Assembly: GCF_027497175.1 (NCBI RefSeq)
Contig: NZ_CP114901.1
Location: 806,001-870,000 of the forward strand
Length of the DNA: 64,000 nucleotides
Direction of reading: 5' to 3'
DNA from: Verrucosispora sp. WMMD573
GTDB lineage: Bacteria > Actinomycetota > Actinomycetes > Mycobacteriales > Micromonosporaceae
Below the pieces are notes generated by a model. The model had not been told where the DNA came from. It ran no database searches and saw only the letters and a list, made by a program, of their open reading frames with translations. Within the stretch, counting starts at the first letter, position 1; each line of letters opens with the position of its first letter. Made by a program: the position numbers and the translations under genes. Shown in pieces: positions 41,752-49,895 of this stretch.

Positions 41752-42062
41752 CAGGACCCTCTGTTGTCGCCGAGGTCACGTAGCCCGACCCGGACGTCGA
41801 GCAGGTAGATCAGCGCCGCCGCCACCCCGATCAGCCCGAAGATGCTGAGGGTGGAGCGGGTGAGCAGGGTGAGCAGGAGCGTGACCGCCATGATCGCGAT
41901 CCAGCCGCCCTTCGGCAAGGTCCCGATGGCCGGGAAGGCATCGGAGCGTTGCGTGACGGCGTGCACGAGAGCCACCCCCTGCACGATAAGTGCGAAGACG
42001 AACAGGATCAGCTCGATCACGTAGCGGACGTCGAAGACGAAGATCGGCGCGGCGTTGGCCAT
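41748..42062 (-). CDS. DUF2516 family small membrane protein
   Basis: The 104-residue protein has three hydrophobic helices and the family words FALIVQGVALVHAVTQR and LPKGGWIAIMAVTLLL. Its place after an hbhA-like gene matches Mycobacterium tuberculosis Rv0476 after Rv0475. Function is unknown. It has its own leaderless promoter (TAAGCT, seven bases before the ATG) besides possible read-through. Confidence 0.88.
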   Translation of the reverse strand: MANAAPIFVFDVRYVIELILFVFALIVQGVALVHAVTQRSDAFPAIGTLPKGGWIAIMAVTLLLTLLTRSTLSIFGLIGVAAALIYLLDVRVGLRDLGDNRGSW

Positions 42063-42069
42063 GACGGCA

Positions 42070-42075
42070 AGCTTA
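42070..42075 (-). promoter_or_regulatory. -10 box of a leaderless transcript (DUF2516 gene)
   Basis: On the minus strand TAAGCT is followed by seven bases and the ATG at 42062, with no ribosome-binding site. Confidence 0.65.
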
Positions 42076-42132
42076 TGCCGGCGACCCCGGATCCGTGGCG
42101 ACAGGACGGTCCCGGGGTCACCGGCTGCTGAC

Positions 42133-42915
42133 TCACTCGCTTCGCTTGGTGCCCCGGGGCAGCTTCGCCGACGGGCTGTCGGTCCGCTTGGCGGCGGGCT
42201 GCCGGGTGGTCGACTTCGCCCGGGTGGCCTTCTTCGCGGCGGCCGGCTTGGCCTCCACGATCCCGGCCACCTCCGCCGGGCTCGGCACCTCGACCGATTC
42301 GGTCTTCTCGGCCGTCGCCGTCGACGTCGGCGCGGTCGTCGACGTCGGCGCGGTCGTCCCGGTCGCCTCGATGTCGGCGTTCACGGTGTCGGCGGCCTCC
42401 AGCACACCGGCACCCACGACTCGCTCGCCCCGCGCCACCAGCGCGCCGTACGCGGCCAGCGCCCGCACCTGAGCGGCCTGGGCACCGGCGACGACGACCG
42501 CCGCGTTGCGGCTGGCCACTTCCCGCAGTCGGTCCAGGTCGGCCGCCTCCCGAAGCTTGGTCAGGTCAGCCGTCTCGCGGAGCTTGGTGAGATCCGCAGC
42601 CTCGCGGAGCCTGGTCAGGTCGGCGTGCTCACGCAGCCGGTTCAGATCGGCCGTCGGGGCGGCCTTCTGCCGCAGCGTCTCGGCCGTCCGGTTGGCGTTA
42701 CGCAGCGTGTCGTTGGCCTTCTGACGCAGCTCGAAGCCGGTGACGACGGCCTTGCCGCCGAGTTCGGTGACGACCCGGCCACCATCGGCGACGACGCGGT
42801 CGCGCAGCCCACCGACCACATTGGGCAGTTTGCGCAGCTGTTGCAGGGCCAGTTCACCAGCGCCGGCGGCAGCGTAGAGCGGGGCAGGGATGCGATTGGT
42901 CTTCGGCTGGGTCAT
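42133..42915 (-). CDS. hbhA: HbhA-like heparin-binding hemagglutinin homologue
   Basis: The 260-residue protein has the HbhA plan: a short N-terminal helix region, a long predicted coiled coil (about residues 30-160) with four near-repeats of ADLTKLREA, an Ala/Thr linker and a C-terminus rich in Lys, Ala and Pro (AKPAAAKKATRAK). In mycobacteria the Lys tail binds sulfated sugars. The start follows AGGAGGAG. The gene lies between an XRE regulator and DUF2516, as in the Rv0474-Rv0476 locus. Whether it is exported in this organism is not clear, since no signal peptide is present. Confidence 0.82.
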   Translation of the reverse strand: MTQPKTNRIPAPLYAAAGAGELALQQLRKLPNVVGGLRDRVVADGGRVVTELGGKAVVTGFELRQKANDTLRNANRTAETLRQKAAPTADLNRLREHADLTRLREAADLTKLRETADLTKLREAADLDRLREVASRNAAVVVAGAQAAQVRALAAYGALVARGERVVGAGVLEAADTVNADIEATGTTAPTSTTAPTSTATAEKTESVEVPSPAEVAGIVEAKPAAAKKATRAKSTTRQPAAKRTDSPSAKLPRGTKRSE

Positions 42916-42917
42916 CG

Positions 42918-43628
42918 TTACTTCTCCTCCTGGACCGCCGTCGCGGTCTTTCGGACCACCTTGCGGGCGGCCTTCCTGGCTGGGGTGCTGTTCGGGGCGG
43001 GAGCGGAACCGGCTTCGGTCACGGCCACCGATTCGAGGACCGCCTCGGTCGGGGTGCCCGCCGCGGTGGTGGGCCCGGTCGCGGCCAGATTGGCCAGGTC
43101 GGGGGCGGTTGCGTTAGCCGCGTTCGAAGGACTGGTCTCACCGCTCCCGGTGGATCCGCCGGTCCGATCGGCCACGTTCGCGGCGTCGGCCTCACCGCTG
43201 ATGCCGGATCCGCCGGCCTGGACGCCACCGGCCGGACCGCCGGTCTCACCGCTCGCGCCGGTCGTGGCCCCGGTCGCTTCGGCCAGCCGCGCATTCTCTC
43301 GGCGAAATGTCTCATAGATCTGGGTAAGGGACTGTTTCTGCGCCATCGTCAGGTCCGGATCGACGGCGATGGCGGCCAGCACACCCTGCCCCTCCTTGTC
43401 GTCGAGCAGCCCGGCCCGCAGGTACATCGCCGGGGTGGAGACCCGCAGGGCGCTGGCGAGTTGCTGGAGCACCTCGGCACTCGGCCGGCGCAGACCGCGC
43501 TCGATCTGACTGAGGTAGGGGTTGCTGACCCCCGCCTGCTCGGCCAGTTGCCGGAGCGAAATCTTCGCATTCCGCCGCAGGTCACGAATGAACCCGCCGA
43601 CGTCGGGAAGGTCCTTGGGAGTGGCCAT
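42918..43628 (-). CDS. XRE-family regulator of the hbhA operon
   Basis: The 236-residue protein has a helix-turn-helix near the N-terminus (ISLRQLAEQAGVSNPYLSQI with ERGLRRPSAEVLQQLA). A helical middle part follows, then a tail rich in Ala, Thr, Pro and Gly ending in a basic stretch. It matches Rv0474 in position. The transcript is leaderless: TTGCAG, 17 bases, TAGCGT, six bases, ATG. Three GCTAGC palindromes overlap this promoter, so autoregulation is likely. Confidence 0.87.
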   Translation of the reverse strand: MATPKDLPDVGGFIRDLRRNAKISLRQLAEQAGVSNPYLSQIERGLRRPSAEVLQQLASALRVSTPAMYLRAGLLDDKEGQGVLAAIAVDPDLTMAQKQSLTQIYETFRRENARLAEATGATTGASGETGGPAGGVQAGGSGISGEADAANVADRTGGSTGSGETSPSNAANATAPDLANLAATGPTTAAGTPTEAVLESVAVTEAGSAPAPNSTPARKAARKVVRKTATAVQEEK

Positions 43629-43634
43629 GACTCA

Positions 43635-43663
43635 ACGCTAGCCCGCGCTGCTAGCAGCTGCAA
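43635..43663 (-). promoter_or_regulatory. Leaderless promoter of the xre-hbhA operon
   Basis: On the minus strand TTGCAG (43658-43663), a 17-base spacer and TAGCGT (43635-43640) precede the ATG by six bases. It is one of the two leaderless promoters in the window with a convincing -35 box. Confidence 0.78.
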
Positions 43664-43676
43664 GCAAAGTGCTAGC
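43637..43676. promoter_or_regulatory. Three GCTAGC palindromes in the xre promoter
   Basis: GCTAGC occurs at 43637-43642, 43650-43655 (inside the longer palindrome CTGCTAGCAG) and 43671-43676. CTAG is generally rare in such genomes, so three in 40 bases suggests operators, probably for the XRE regulator. Confidence 0.6.
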
Positions 43677-43703
43677 CGAAGTTAGCGATGTCTCATTGCC
43701 GGC

Positions 43704-43733
43704 TTGCGAACCGTTCCCGCCCGGCCGTACCGT
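43704..43733 (+). promoter_or_regulatory. Leaderless promoter of the alpha/beta-hydrolase gene
   Basis: TTGCGA (43704-43709), an 18-base spacer and TACCGT (43728-43733) precede the GTG at 43740 by six bases. No ribosome-binding site is present. Confidence 0.75.
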
Positions 43734-43739
43734 CCTGCG

Positions 43740-44537
43740 GTGACCAAGATCCAGGTAAACGGCGCCCTGCTGGCGTACGACGAGGTCGGCAGCGGATCGC
43801 CGGTCGTCCTGCTGCACGCCGGTATCGCAGACCGCCGGATGTGGCGGGACCAGATCGCCCCGCTCGCGACCCGACACCGGGTGATCGCCCTCGACCTGCG
43901 CGGGTACGGGGAGTCCGAGCTGCCACCGAGTGCCTTCGCCCACCACGATGACGTGGTGGGCCTGCTCGACGCCCTCGGGCTGTCCTCGGCGGCACTGGTC
44001 GGCTGCTCCTTCGGCGGGGCGGTGGCGATCGACACGGCGCTCGCCCACCCGCATCGGGTGAGCGCGCTCGCCCTGCTCGGTACTGCGGTTTCTGGGCACG
44101 AGTGGTCGGAGCAGACGAACGACCTGTGGGAGAACCTGGTCGGCGACGTCGACCCGGAGGACTTCGCCGCGACGGCCGCGGGTGAGGTGCGGTTCTGGGT
44201 GGTCGGTCCGGACCGCGAACCCACGGACGTCGACCCTGAGCTGGTCGCCTTCGCCACCTCGATGGACGAGCGCGCGCTCGCCGCCGAGTTGGCTCTCAGC
44301 GCCGTGGACGTGGCCGAACTCGACCCACCGGCCATCGGGCGACTCGCCGAGCTGACCATGCCCGTGCTGGTCGCGGCAGGCGCCGCGGACGTGCCCGACA
44401 TCCGCCATCTAGCCGATCGGATCGCGGCCGAGGCACCCCACGCGGTGCGCCTACCCGACGTCCCGAACGCCGCCCACCTGCTCCCCCTGGAACACCCCAC
44501 CCAGATCAACCCACAACTCCTCACCTTCCTCCCCTGA
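43740..44537 (+). CDS. Alpha/beta-fold hydrolase
   Basis: The 265-residue enzyme has the full triad: LVGCSFGGA for the nucleophile, GAADVPD for the acid and PNAAHLLPLEHP for the histidine. The oxyanion region reads LLHAGIADRRMW. It resembles the 3-oxoadipate enol-lactonase/haloperoxidase-like group, but the substrate cannot be told. It is leaderless and diverges from the xre gene across 111 bases. Confidence 0.88.
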   Translation: MTKIQVNGALLAYDEVGSGSPVVLLHAGIADRRMWRDQIAPLATRHRVIALDLRGYGESELPPSAFAHHDDVVGLLDALGLSSAALVGCSFGGAVAIDTALAHPHRVSALALLGTAVSGHEWSEQTNDLWENLVGDVDPEDFAATAAGEVRFWVVGPDREPTDVDPELVAFATSMDERALAAELALSAVDVAELDPPAIGRLAELTMPVLVAAGAADVPDIRHLADRIAAEAPHAVRLPDVPNAAHLLPLEHPTQINPQLLTFLP

Positions 44538-44569
44538 TCCGTAGACGCCGCCCCAGCCAACTCGCCGCT

Positions 44570-44637
44570 GATCATGCAGTTGTGGCACTGGGCAAAGGCC
44601 ACTTTCGGTACGTAACAGGTGCCACGACTGCATGATC
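44570..44637. repeat. Second TGATCATG inverted repeat
   Basis: GATCATGCAGTTGTGGCA (44570-44587) pairs with 44620-44637 with one mismatch, around a 32-base loop. It lies between convergent genes and shares its ends with the repeat at 109-166. Confidence 0.75.
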
Positions 44638-44645
44638 GCCGAGAT

Positions 44646-44663
44646 GGGGTGGGTGGGGTGGGG
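44646..44663 (+). other. G-quadruplex-forming sequence
   Basis: GGGGTGGGTGGGGTGGGG has four G-runs with single-base loops, the most stable intramolecular quadruplex pattern. It ends three bases from the asparaginase stop, between convergent genes. Confidence 0.75.
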
Positions 44664-44666
44664 TGG

Positions 44667-45626
44667 TTACCAGAGGGGGCGGGTGGCGCCTACGGGGAGG
44701 GTGCCGCCGAAGAGCGGCAGCTCGGCGAACTCCGTCAGGACCGGCGCTGCGATGCCGAGTCGGCGCAGGGCCGAGACCAGGACCGGCATCCGGGCCCGCC
44801 CGGCGCCGTCGTCGATTTTCAACGCCACGGCACCGACGCCGGGCAGGGCCGCGGCGATGACACCCTCCGCGCCGATCTTCGCCAGCAGCCCGGGTACGCC
44901 ACGCATCAGCCGGGTGTCGTCCGCCTGCGTACCGCCGACCACCTCCGGGTGGGCCCGCATCGCGTCAGCCACCAGACCCGCGCCGGTGTCGCCCTCGGCC
45001 GCGACCAACCGCAGGTACGCCGTGGCCAGTCCGGTCAACGACGCGGACAGCACCGGGGCGCCGCAGCCGTCGACGCCGACGGCCACCGCCTCCTCGCCGG
45101 TGAACTCCTCCACCGTCTCGCGCAGCCGCCGCTGGAGGGGGTGGTCGATCCGCCAGTAGCCCTCCATCGGCCAGCCGGCGGCACGGCAGGTCAGCAGCAT
45201 CCCGGCGTGCTTGCCGGAGCAGTTCATCTGGATCCGCGCCGGACCGCCCCCGGCCCGCAGCACCGTCATCCGTGCGAGATCGCCCGCCGGCAGGTCCGGC
45301 GGGCAATGCAGGGCGTCCTCGCCGAGCCCGGCACCCGCGAGCAGCCCGGCGACCCGGGCCAGGTGGAACTCCTCCCCCGCATGGCTGGCCGAGACGATGG
45401 CCAGGTCGGCCGGCTCGGGAAGCGACAGCCCGGCGCGGAGCATCCCGATCGCCTGCATCGGCTTGTTCGACGAGCGCGGAAAGATCGGCGAGGTGACGTC
45501 GCCAGCGGCGGCCAGCGGCGTACCGGCGCTGTCGAGCACCACCACCGAGCCACGGTGCACGCCCTCCACGAAACCGGACCGGACCACCTCGGCGAGCGGT
45601 ACGCCGCCCTCGTACGTCTTTCCCAC
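44667..45626 (-). CDS. L-asparaginase II-type (AnsA-like) amidohydrolase
   Basis: The 319-residue protein belongs to the Rhizobium-type asparaginase II family: SSNKPMQAIGML, SASHAGEEFH, NCSGKHAGMLL and VDGCGAPV are all present, including the Ser-x-x-Lys and the Cys motif. It should split asparagine to aspartate and ammonia in the cytoplasm. I prefer the GTG at 45626 because TACCGT lies seven bases before it; the start at 45662 would lie upstream of that box. Confidence 0.9.
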   Translation of the reverse strand: MGKTYEGGVPLAEVVRSGFVEGVHRGSVVVLDSAGTPLAAAGDVTSPIFPRSSNKPMQAIGMLRAGLSLPEPADLAIVSASHAGEEFHLARVAGLLAGAGLGEDALHCPPDLPAGDLARMTVLRAGGGPARIQMNCSGKHAGMLLTCRAAGWPMEGYWRIDHPLQRRLRETVEEFTGEEAVAVGVDGCGAPVLSASLTGLATAYLRLVAAEGDTGAGLVADAMRAHPEVVGGTQADDTRLMRGVPGLLAKIGAEGVIAAALPGVGAVALKIDDGAGRARMPVLVSALRRLGIAAPVLTEFAELPLFGGTLPVGATRPLW

Positions 45627-45633
45627 AACGTGG

Positions 45634-45639
45634 ACGGTA
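45634..45639 (-). promoter_or_regulatory. -10 box of a leaderless transcript (asparaginase)
   Basis: On the minus strand TACCGT is followed by seven bases and the GTG at 45626. Confidence 0.6.
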
Positions 45640-45719
45640 CCGAGGTGTCCGGCCGGCCTCACGCCGGGGTGAGCAGGGACTCCACCTCCGGGCGTAAAGA
45701 ATGCTGGGCGACTCGTGCC

Positions 45720-46547
45720 TTACAGGCCGAGCAGCTCACGGGCCTGGACGGTGTTCAGCGGCGGGCGCTGCGCGAGTTGGGCGAAGCCGACCGCACGCGC
45801 GACCAGTTGCATGTTCGACTCCACCGGACGGCCCTTGGCGTACGTGACCGTGTCCTCCATTCCGACCCGCAGGTGACCGCCGGCCGAGAGCGCGGCGAGC
45901 AGCACCGGAAGGCTGGTCCGGCCGATGCCGGTAGCCGAGAACGTGGTGCCCTCCGGCAGATCCCGGAGCATCTGCTGGGCCGCCACGAGCGTCGCCGTGG
46001 TTCCGGGCATGCCTCCCGGCACACCCATCACGAAGTCGACGTGGACGTGGCCACCGTGCGGCAGGCCGTACTTCCCAAGCAGGCGCTGGAGGGCGCTGAG
46101 GTGGCCGAGGTCGAAGATCTCGTACTCCGGCACGATGCCCCGCTCCTGCATCCGGGTGTGCAGGTCGACGACGAACTCCCAGCGGTTGAGGAACACCTCG
46201 TCGCCGAAGTTGACAGTACCCATGGTGCAGGAGGCCATGTCCGGGGCCGCGTCCAGCACGGCGAGCCGGTCGGCCTCCGGGTCGGTGACCGCGCCGCCGG
46301 TGGACAGCTGCACGATCAGGTCGGTGCTCTCCCGCAGCGCCGCCACGGTCGCCCGCAGCCGTCCCGGGTCCAGGGTAGGCCGGGCCTGGTCGTCGCGAAT
46401 GTGCACGTGGATCACGGAGGCACCCAGCGCCTCGCACTCCTTGGCGGTGAGCAGCAGCTCGTCGAGGGTCACCGGCAGCGCCGGCACCTCCGACTTCGCC
46501 GACTCCGCACCGGTGGGGGCAACCGTGATCAACGTCCCTGTCGTCAT
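45720..46547 (-). CDS. BKACE-family (3-keto-5-aminohexanoate cleavage-like) enzyme
   Basis: The 275-residue protein has the metal-binding words VIHVHIRDD and HVHVDFVMG, the LSTGG turn, and a C-terminal GMEDTVTYAKG loop typical of beta-keto acid cleavage enzymes. These use zinc to condense a beta-keto acid with acetyl-CoA. The substrate is not clear. The gene is leaderless (TAGGAT, seven bases, ATG). It lies between asparaginase and YgfZ on the same strand but with its own promoter. Confidence 0.88.
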   Translation of the reverse strand: MTTGTLITVAPTGAESAKSEVPALPVTLDELLLTAKECEALGASVIHVHIRDDQARPTLDPGRLRATVAALRESTDLIVQLSTGGAVTDPEADRLAVLDAAPDMASCTMGTVNFGDEVFLNRWEFVVDLHTRMQERGIVPEYEIFDLGHLSALQRLLGKYGLPHGGHVHVDFVMGVPGGMPGTTATLVAAQQMLRDLPEGTTFSATGIGRTSLPVLLAALSAGGHLRVGMEDTVTYAKGRPVESNMQLVARAVGFAQLAQRPPLNTVQARELLGL

Positions 46548-46554
46548 GCCGGCG

Positions 46555-46560
46555 ATCCTA
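46555..46560 (-). promoter_or_regulatory. -10 box of a leaderless transcript (BKACE gene)
   Basis: On the minus strand TAGGAT is followed by seven bases and the ATG at 46547. Confidence 0.68.
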
Positions 46561-46591
46561 GAGCGCCCCCGGCCACCAGCGGTGTCGGTGT

Positions 46592-47704
46592 CTACGAGGG
46601 GTCGATGGCGGCGGCGCTGTCGCCGACGCGGAGCGCGGCATCGTCGGGCACCGAACGTTTGACCACCGCGAGCGCGACCTGCCCCAGCTCGTGATGAAGC
46701 ACCGCCGTGCCGACGAAACCGACCGTGCGGCCGTCCCCGGTCACCGGGGTACCGGCGACCGGCAACTGGTCGGTGGACACCCCGTCGAGGTGTAGCAGCA
46801 CCAACCGGCGTGGCGGACGACCCATGTTGTGCACCCGGGCGACCGTCTCCTGCCCCCGGTAGCAGCCCTTGTCGAGATGCACGGCCGGGGCGATCAGGTT
46901 CGCCTCGGCGGGGATCGTCCGATGATCGGTGTCGACACCGACCCGGGGCCGCCGGGCAGCCACCCGAACCGCCTCGTACGCCCACAGCCCGACCGGGGGC
47001 ACGCCGTTCTCCCGCAGCCGCGTGACCACCTGGTCCATCGCGGGCCGGGGAACCAGCAGGTCCACACCGAGCGGACCGCGCCGGGCCCAGCCACCCTGCG
47101 GCAGCGGCTGCACGTCGTAGCGGGCGGTCGGGCGGGGCGGCAGCTCACCGGACCGGAACTTCGGACCGGGCAGCCCCACCACGTCCGGCTCGGCGAGCGG
47201 CGGCACGTCGAGCAGGGCCACCGCTTCGGCGGCCTTCGGCCCGACCAGCGACAGCAGCGCGTGCTCAACGGTGGCGTCACGGGGGTCGACCTGGCTGAAA
47301 AATCGCATCTTCTCCAGGTAGGTCAGCAGCCCCGTGGTCGCTCCCGGCTCGGTGTCGAGCCAGGTGGTGTCACCGTCCTCGGCCACCATGGCGTGCTGCT
47401 CGACATGGCCGTGCGGTGAGAGCACGAGGAGTTCGGTGCCCTGCCACGGGCCCAGCTCGGCCAGGTGCTGGGTGGTGAGGGTGTGCAGCCAGGAGATGCG
47501 CTCCACTCCCGGCACCGCGACGACGCCCCGGTGGGACCTGTCGACCAGGCCGACCTCGGTGTCCAACTGGCGCTGCTCGCGCATCGGGTCGCCGTAGTGC
47601 GCGGCCACGCCCCGCACCCCGGCTGCGGCGTGCGCCGGCTCCGGCTGGTCCCGGCTGGCCTCGTCGATACTTTCCACGGCCACCGCGCCCGCGATGTCGA
47701 TCAT
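46592..47704 (-). CDS. ygfZ: YgfZ/GcvT-domain folate-binding iron-sulfur repair protein
   Basis: The 370-residue protein carries the YgfZ signature KGCYRGQETVARVHNMGR at about residues 280-297 and the GcvT-like folate fold. YgfZ helps to make or repair some iron-sulfur enzymes with folate. The ATG at 47704 overlaps the Fur-family gene stop, so the two are one operon. Length is a little above the E. coli protein. Confidence 0.88.
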   Translation of the reverse strand: MIDIAGAVAVESIDEASRDQPEPAHAAAGVRGVAAHYGDPMREQRQLDTEVGLVDRSHRGVVAVPGVERISWLHTLTTQHLAELGPWQGTELLVLSPHGHVEQHAMVAEDGDTTWLDTEPGATTGLLTYLEKMRFFSQVDPRDATVEHALLSLVGPKAAEAVALLDVPPLAEPDVVGLPGPKFRSGELPPRPTARYDVQPLPQGGWARRGPLGVDLLVPRPAMDQVVTRLRENGVPPVGLWAYEAVRVAARRPRVGVDTDHRTIPAEANLIAPAVHLDKGCYRGQETVARVHNMGRPPRRLVLLHLDGVSTDQLPVAGTPVTGDGRTVGFVGTAVLHHELGQVALAVVKRSVPDDAALRVGDSAAAIDPS

Positions 47705-48129
47705 GTCTGTTCCCCGTCTCCGCACCGCGCGCACAAGCCGAAGAAGGAGACGTGCCCGATGTCCACCCGGAAGCCCCGTTCCCCGGCCAGTTGGTCGGAG
47801 AGCGGACGCATCAGTTCCGGATCCATCTCGTCGATCGCGCCGCACTCGCGGCAGACCAGGTGCACGTGCTGATCCTCACCAGCGGCGTGGTAGGTCGGCG
47901 ACCCGTGCGAGAGGTGGGTGTGGGTGACCAGGCCGAGCCGCTCCAGCAGCTCCAGCGTGCGGTAGATGGTGGTGATGTTGACCCCGGCGGCGACCTCGCG
48001 TACAGCGGTGTGCACCTGCTCAGGGGTGGCGTGCCCCAGATCCAGCACCGCCTGGAGGATCAGCTGTCGTTGCGCCGTCAGCCGCAGCCCACGGGCGCGG
48101 AGCAGTTCCGCGAGGGATGATTCGGACAC
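47701..48129 (-). CDS. Fur-family metalloregulator
   Basis: The 142-residue regulator has a winged helix (LRLTAQRQLILQAVL and VNITTIYRTLELLERLGL), then the metal-binding part with HVHLVCREC and LCARCGD, two CxxC pairs that bind structural zinc. Fur, Zur and Nur cannot be told apart with certainty; I recall the Streptomyces nickel regulator Nur beside a similar set of genes. It is leaderless: TATGAT, six bases, GTG at 48129. It diverges from the PabC-like gene. Confidence 0.88.
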   Translation of the reverse strand: MSESSLAELLRARGLRLTAQRQLILQAVLDLGHATPEQVHTAVREVAAGVNITTIYRTLELLERLGLVTHTHLSHGSPTYHAAGEDQHVHLVCRECGAIDEMDPELMRPLSDQLAGERGFRVDIGHVSFFGLCARCGDGEQT

Positions 48130-48135
48130 CCCCCG

Positions 48136-48141
48136 ATCATA
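48136..48141 (-). promoter_or_regulatory. -10 box of a leaderless transcript (Fur-family gene)
   Basis: On the minus strand TATGAT is followed by CGGGGG and the GTG at 48129. Confidence 0.72.
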
Positions 48142-48183
48142 GTTCGGCCGCGCGCGTACCTCCCGGCACGACCGGCACCGCAC

Positions 48184-48189
48184 TATGCT
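48184..48189 (+). promoter_or_regulatory. -10 box of a leaderless transcript (PabC-like gene)
   Basis: TATGCT is followed by eight bases and GTG at 48198, with a second GTG directly after it. The divergent Fur box is 42 bases away. Confidence 0.65.
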
Positions 48190-48197
48190 CGGCCCCC

Positions 48198-49046
48198 GTG
48201 GTGGCCTCACGGATCGGCGTGCTGGGTCGCGGGCGGCTGCCGGCAGATGAGCCGGTGCTGCGCGCCGACGATCTCGGCGTACTCCGCGGTGACGGGCTCT
48301 TCGAGACCATGCACCTGCGCGACGGCCGGGCCTGGCTGCGCCAGGAGCACCTGACCCGGCTGCGGACCGGCGCGGCGGCTGTGGAACTGACCCTGCCGGC
48401 GGACGCCGCCCTGACCGACCTGCTGGACGAGGTCGCCGCCGGCTGGCCGGCCGAGGTGGAAGGCGCACTGCGGCTGATCTGCACTCGCGGGCCCGAGCAC
48501 GGCGGCCCGCCCACCGTTTACGCAACCCTGTCGGAGGTCACCCCCACAGCCCGGCGGGACCGGCAAGAGGGGGTGAGCGTCGCCACGCTCTCCCTCGGGG
48601 TGCCCGCCGAGGCCCGGCCGGAACTGGACTGGCTGCCGGCGGGCATCAAATCCACGTCGTACGGGGCCAGCAGCGCCGCCCGGCGCTGGGCCGCTCGGGC
48701 CGGCGTGGACGACGTGCTCTGGATCTCCTCCGACGGGTACGCCCTGGAAGGACCGTCCGCCAACCTCGTCTGGCTGGCCGGGGAGACGCTGTGCACGGTG
48801 CCCGCCGGTCGCACCGGCATCCTGCCCGGCACCACCGTCGCCTGGCTGCTCGCCCACGCCGCCGACGTTGGCTGCGGGGCCGCCGAACGCATGGTCACCC
48901 CGACGGGCCTGCGCGAGGCCGACGGAGTGTGGCTCACCTCGTCGGTACGCGGCCTGGTCGCGGTGCACACCCTCGACGGTGAGCCGCTGCCGTCCAGCCC
49001 GCTCACCCGGACGTTGCAGGAACTGCTCGGCTTCCCGCTGCCATAG
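48198..49046 (+). CDS. pabC: Aminodeoxychorismate lyase-like, class IV aminotransferase fold
   Basis: The 282-residue protein has the PLP lysine in AGIKSTSYG and the following ALEGPSANLVW region of class IV aminotransferases. FETMHLRDGRAWLRQEHLTR matches the lyase group. PabC makes p-aminobenzoate for folate, which would fit the neighbouring folate-dependent YgfZ. A branched-chain or D-amino acid aminotransferase cannot be excluded. The N-terminus is set by the leaderless promoter. Confidence 0.8.
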   Translation: MVASRIGVLGRGRLPADEPVLRADDLGVLRGDGLFETMHLRDGRAWLRQEHLTRLRTGAAAVELTLPADAALTDLLDEVAAGWPAEVEGALRLICTRGPEHGGPPTVYATLSEVTPTARRDRQEGVSVATLSLGVPAEARPELDWLPAGIKSTSYGASSAARRWAARAGVDDVLWISSDGYALEGPSANLVWLAGETLCTVPAGRTGILPGTTVAWLLAHAADVGCGAAERMVTPTGLREADGVWLTSSVRGLVAVHTLDGEPLPSSPLTRTLQELLGFPLP

Positions 49047-49121
49047 GCCGCGTCTCCCGAGGCTCTCCGGAGCGGACCAAACCCCTGCCCGGGCAGCCGG
49101 ATGGGCCTGGTGCGCGGCGGA

Positions 49122-49724
49122 TCAGCCGGCGACCCGGATGAGGCGGGCGGACAGATGCGGGGACAGCGGCTGACCGACAGCGGCCATGTCCTGCGCGTAG
49201 AGCAGAGCGCCCTCGACGATGCCGAAGAGGCGGTGACCAGCGGTGACCTCCTTGGCGGTGGAGGTGCGCACCACCGCGTCGGTGACGAACTCCACCTGGG
49301 TGCCCTTCCGCCGGCCGAGGTGCAGTTCCATCACCCCGGTCGGGGTGGTCAGCAGGGCCTCCAGCTCGTCGGTCGCCCGGTCGCCGTCCAGCACCGGACG
49401 CCACCAACCGACCTCCCGACCGGCCGGCCGCACCGGGCGGCTCTGCTCGTCGAGGATCCACGCCCGCGACTCGTAATGCAGGAACGGCCGCCCGTCGTGG
49501 CTGATCCGGATCTCCTGGGCGAAGTCGAAATCCTCGATGGTGGGGAAACCGCCCCGCCCCCGGCCGCGCCAGACCCCGATGTACGGCAGCAGGCCGTCGA
49601 GCGCGGGGTGCAGCTTCGGGCCGACCCGCAGGTCGTGACTCTCCTCGAAGGGGTACGCCTCCACCGGCGGCGCGTTCAGCCAGGGCGGCGGCGCCAACGG
49701 GTTGTCGTCACTGCTCGCACTCAC
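49122..49724 (-). CDS. Nitrobindin-like heme-binding beta-barrel protein
   Basis: The 200-residue protein shows GVWRGRGRGGFPTI, FDFAQEIRISHDGRPFLHYES and a closing strand set with GALLYAQDMA, the pattern of the THAP4/nitrobindin family (Rv2717c-like). These small barrels bind heme and react with nitric oxide or peroxynitrite. The axial His should lie near the C-terminus, where AGHRL and SPHLSARL are candidates. The GTG start follows AAGGTGG. Confidence 0.85.
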   Translation of the reverse strand: MSASSDDNPLAPPPWLNAPPVEAYPFEESHDLRVGPKLHPALDGLLPYIGVWRGRGRGGFPTIEDFDFAQEIRISHDGRPFLHYESRAWILDEQSRPVRPAGREVGWWRPVLDGDRATDELEALLTTPTGVMELHLGRRKGTQVEFVTDAVVRTSTAKEVTAGHRLFGIVEGALLYAQDMAAVGQPLSPHLSARLIRVAG

Positions 49725-49766
49725 CGGACCACCTTCGTTCGCGACTGCGGGCCTCGCAGAACCGGA

Positions 49767-49871
49767 TCACCACTTGCCTCTCGATATGCGTACCGCCAGG
49801 TAGACCAGGCCACCGGCGAGCGCGCCCAGGCCGGCGACCAGCAGGCTGACGAACCCGATCTCGGTGACCAT
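49767..49871 (-). CDS. 34-residue single-helix membrane protein
   Basis: A small gene from ATG 49871 encodes a product with acidic start (MVTEIG), one helix (FVSLLVAGLGALAGGLVYLA) and a basic end (VRISRGKW), a proper positive-inside layout. It has a well-placed TAGGAT seven bases before its ATG and sits between two real genes with the expected spacing. I believe similar short proteins recur in this spot in relatives. Function unknown. Confidence 0.65.
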   Translation of the reverse strand: MVTEIGFVSLLVAGLGALAGGLVYLAVRISRGKW

Positions 49872-49878
49872 CCGGGTC

Positions 49879-49888
49879 ATCCTATGCT
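49879..49888. promoter_or_regulatory. Overlapping divergent leaderless -10 boxes
   Basis: ATCCTATGCT holds TAGGAT on the minus strand (49879-49884) and TATGCT on the plus strand (49883-49888), sharing TA. Each lies seven bases before a start codon (49871 minus, 49896 plus). Confidence 0.72.
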
Positions 49889-49895
49889 GGCGGTC

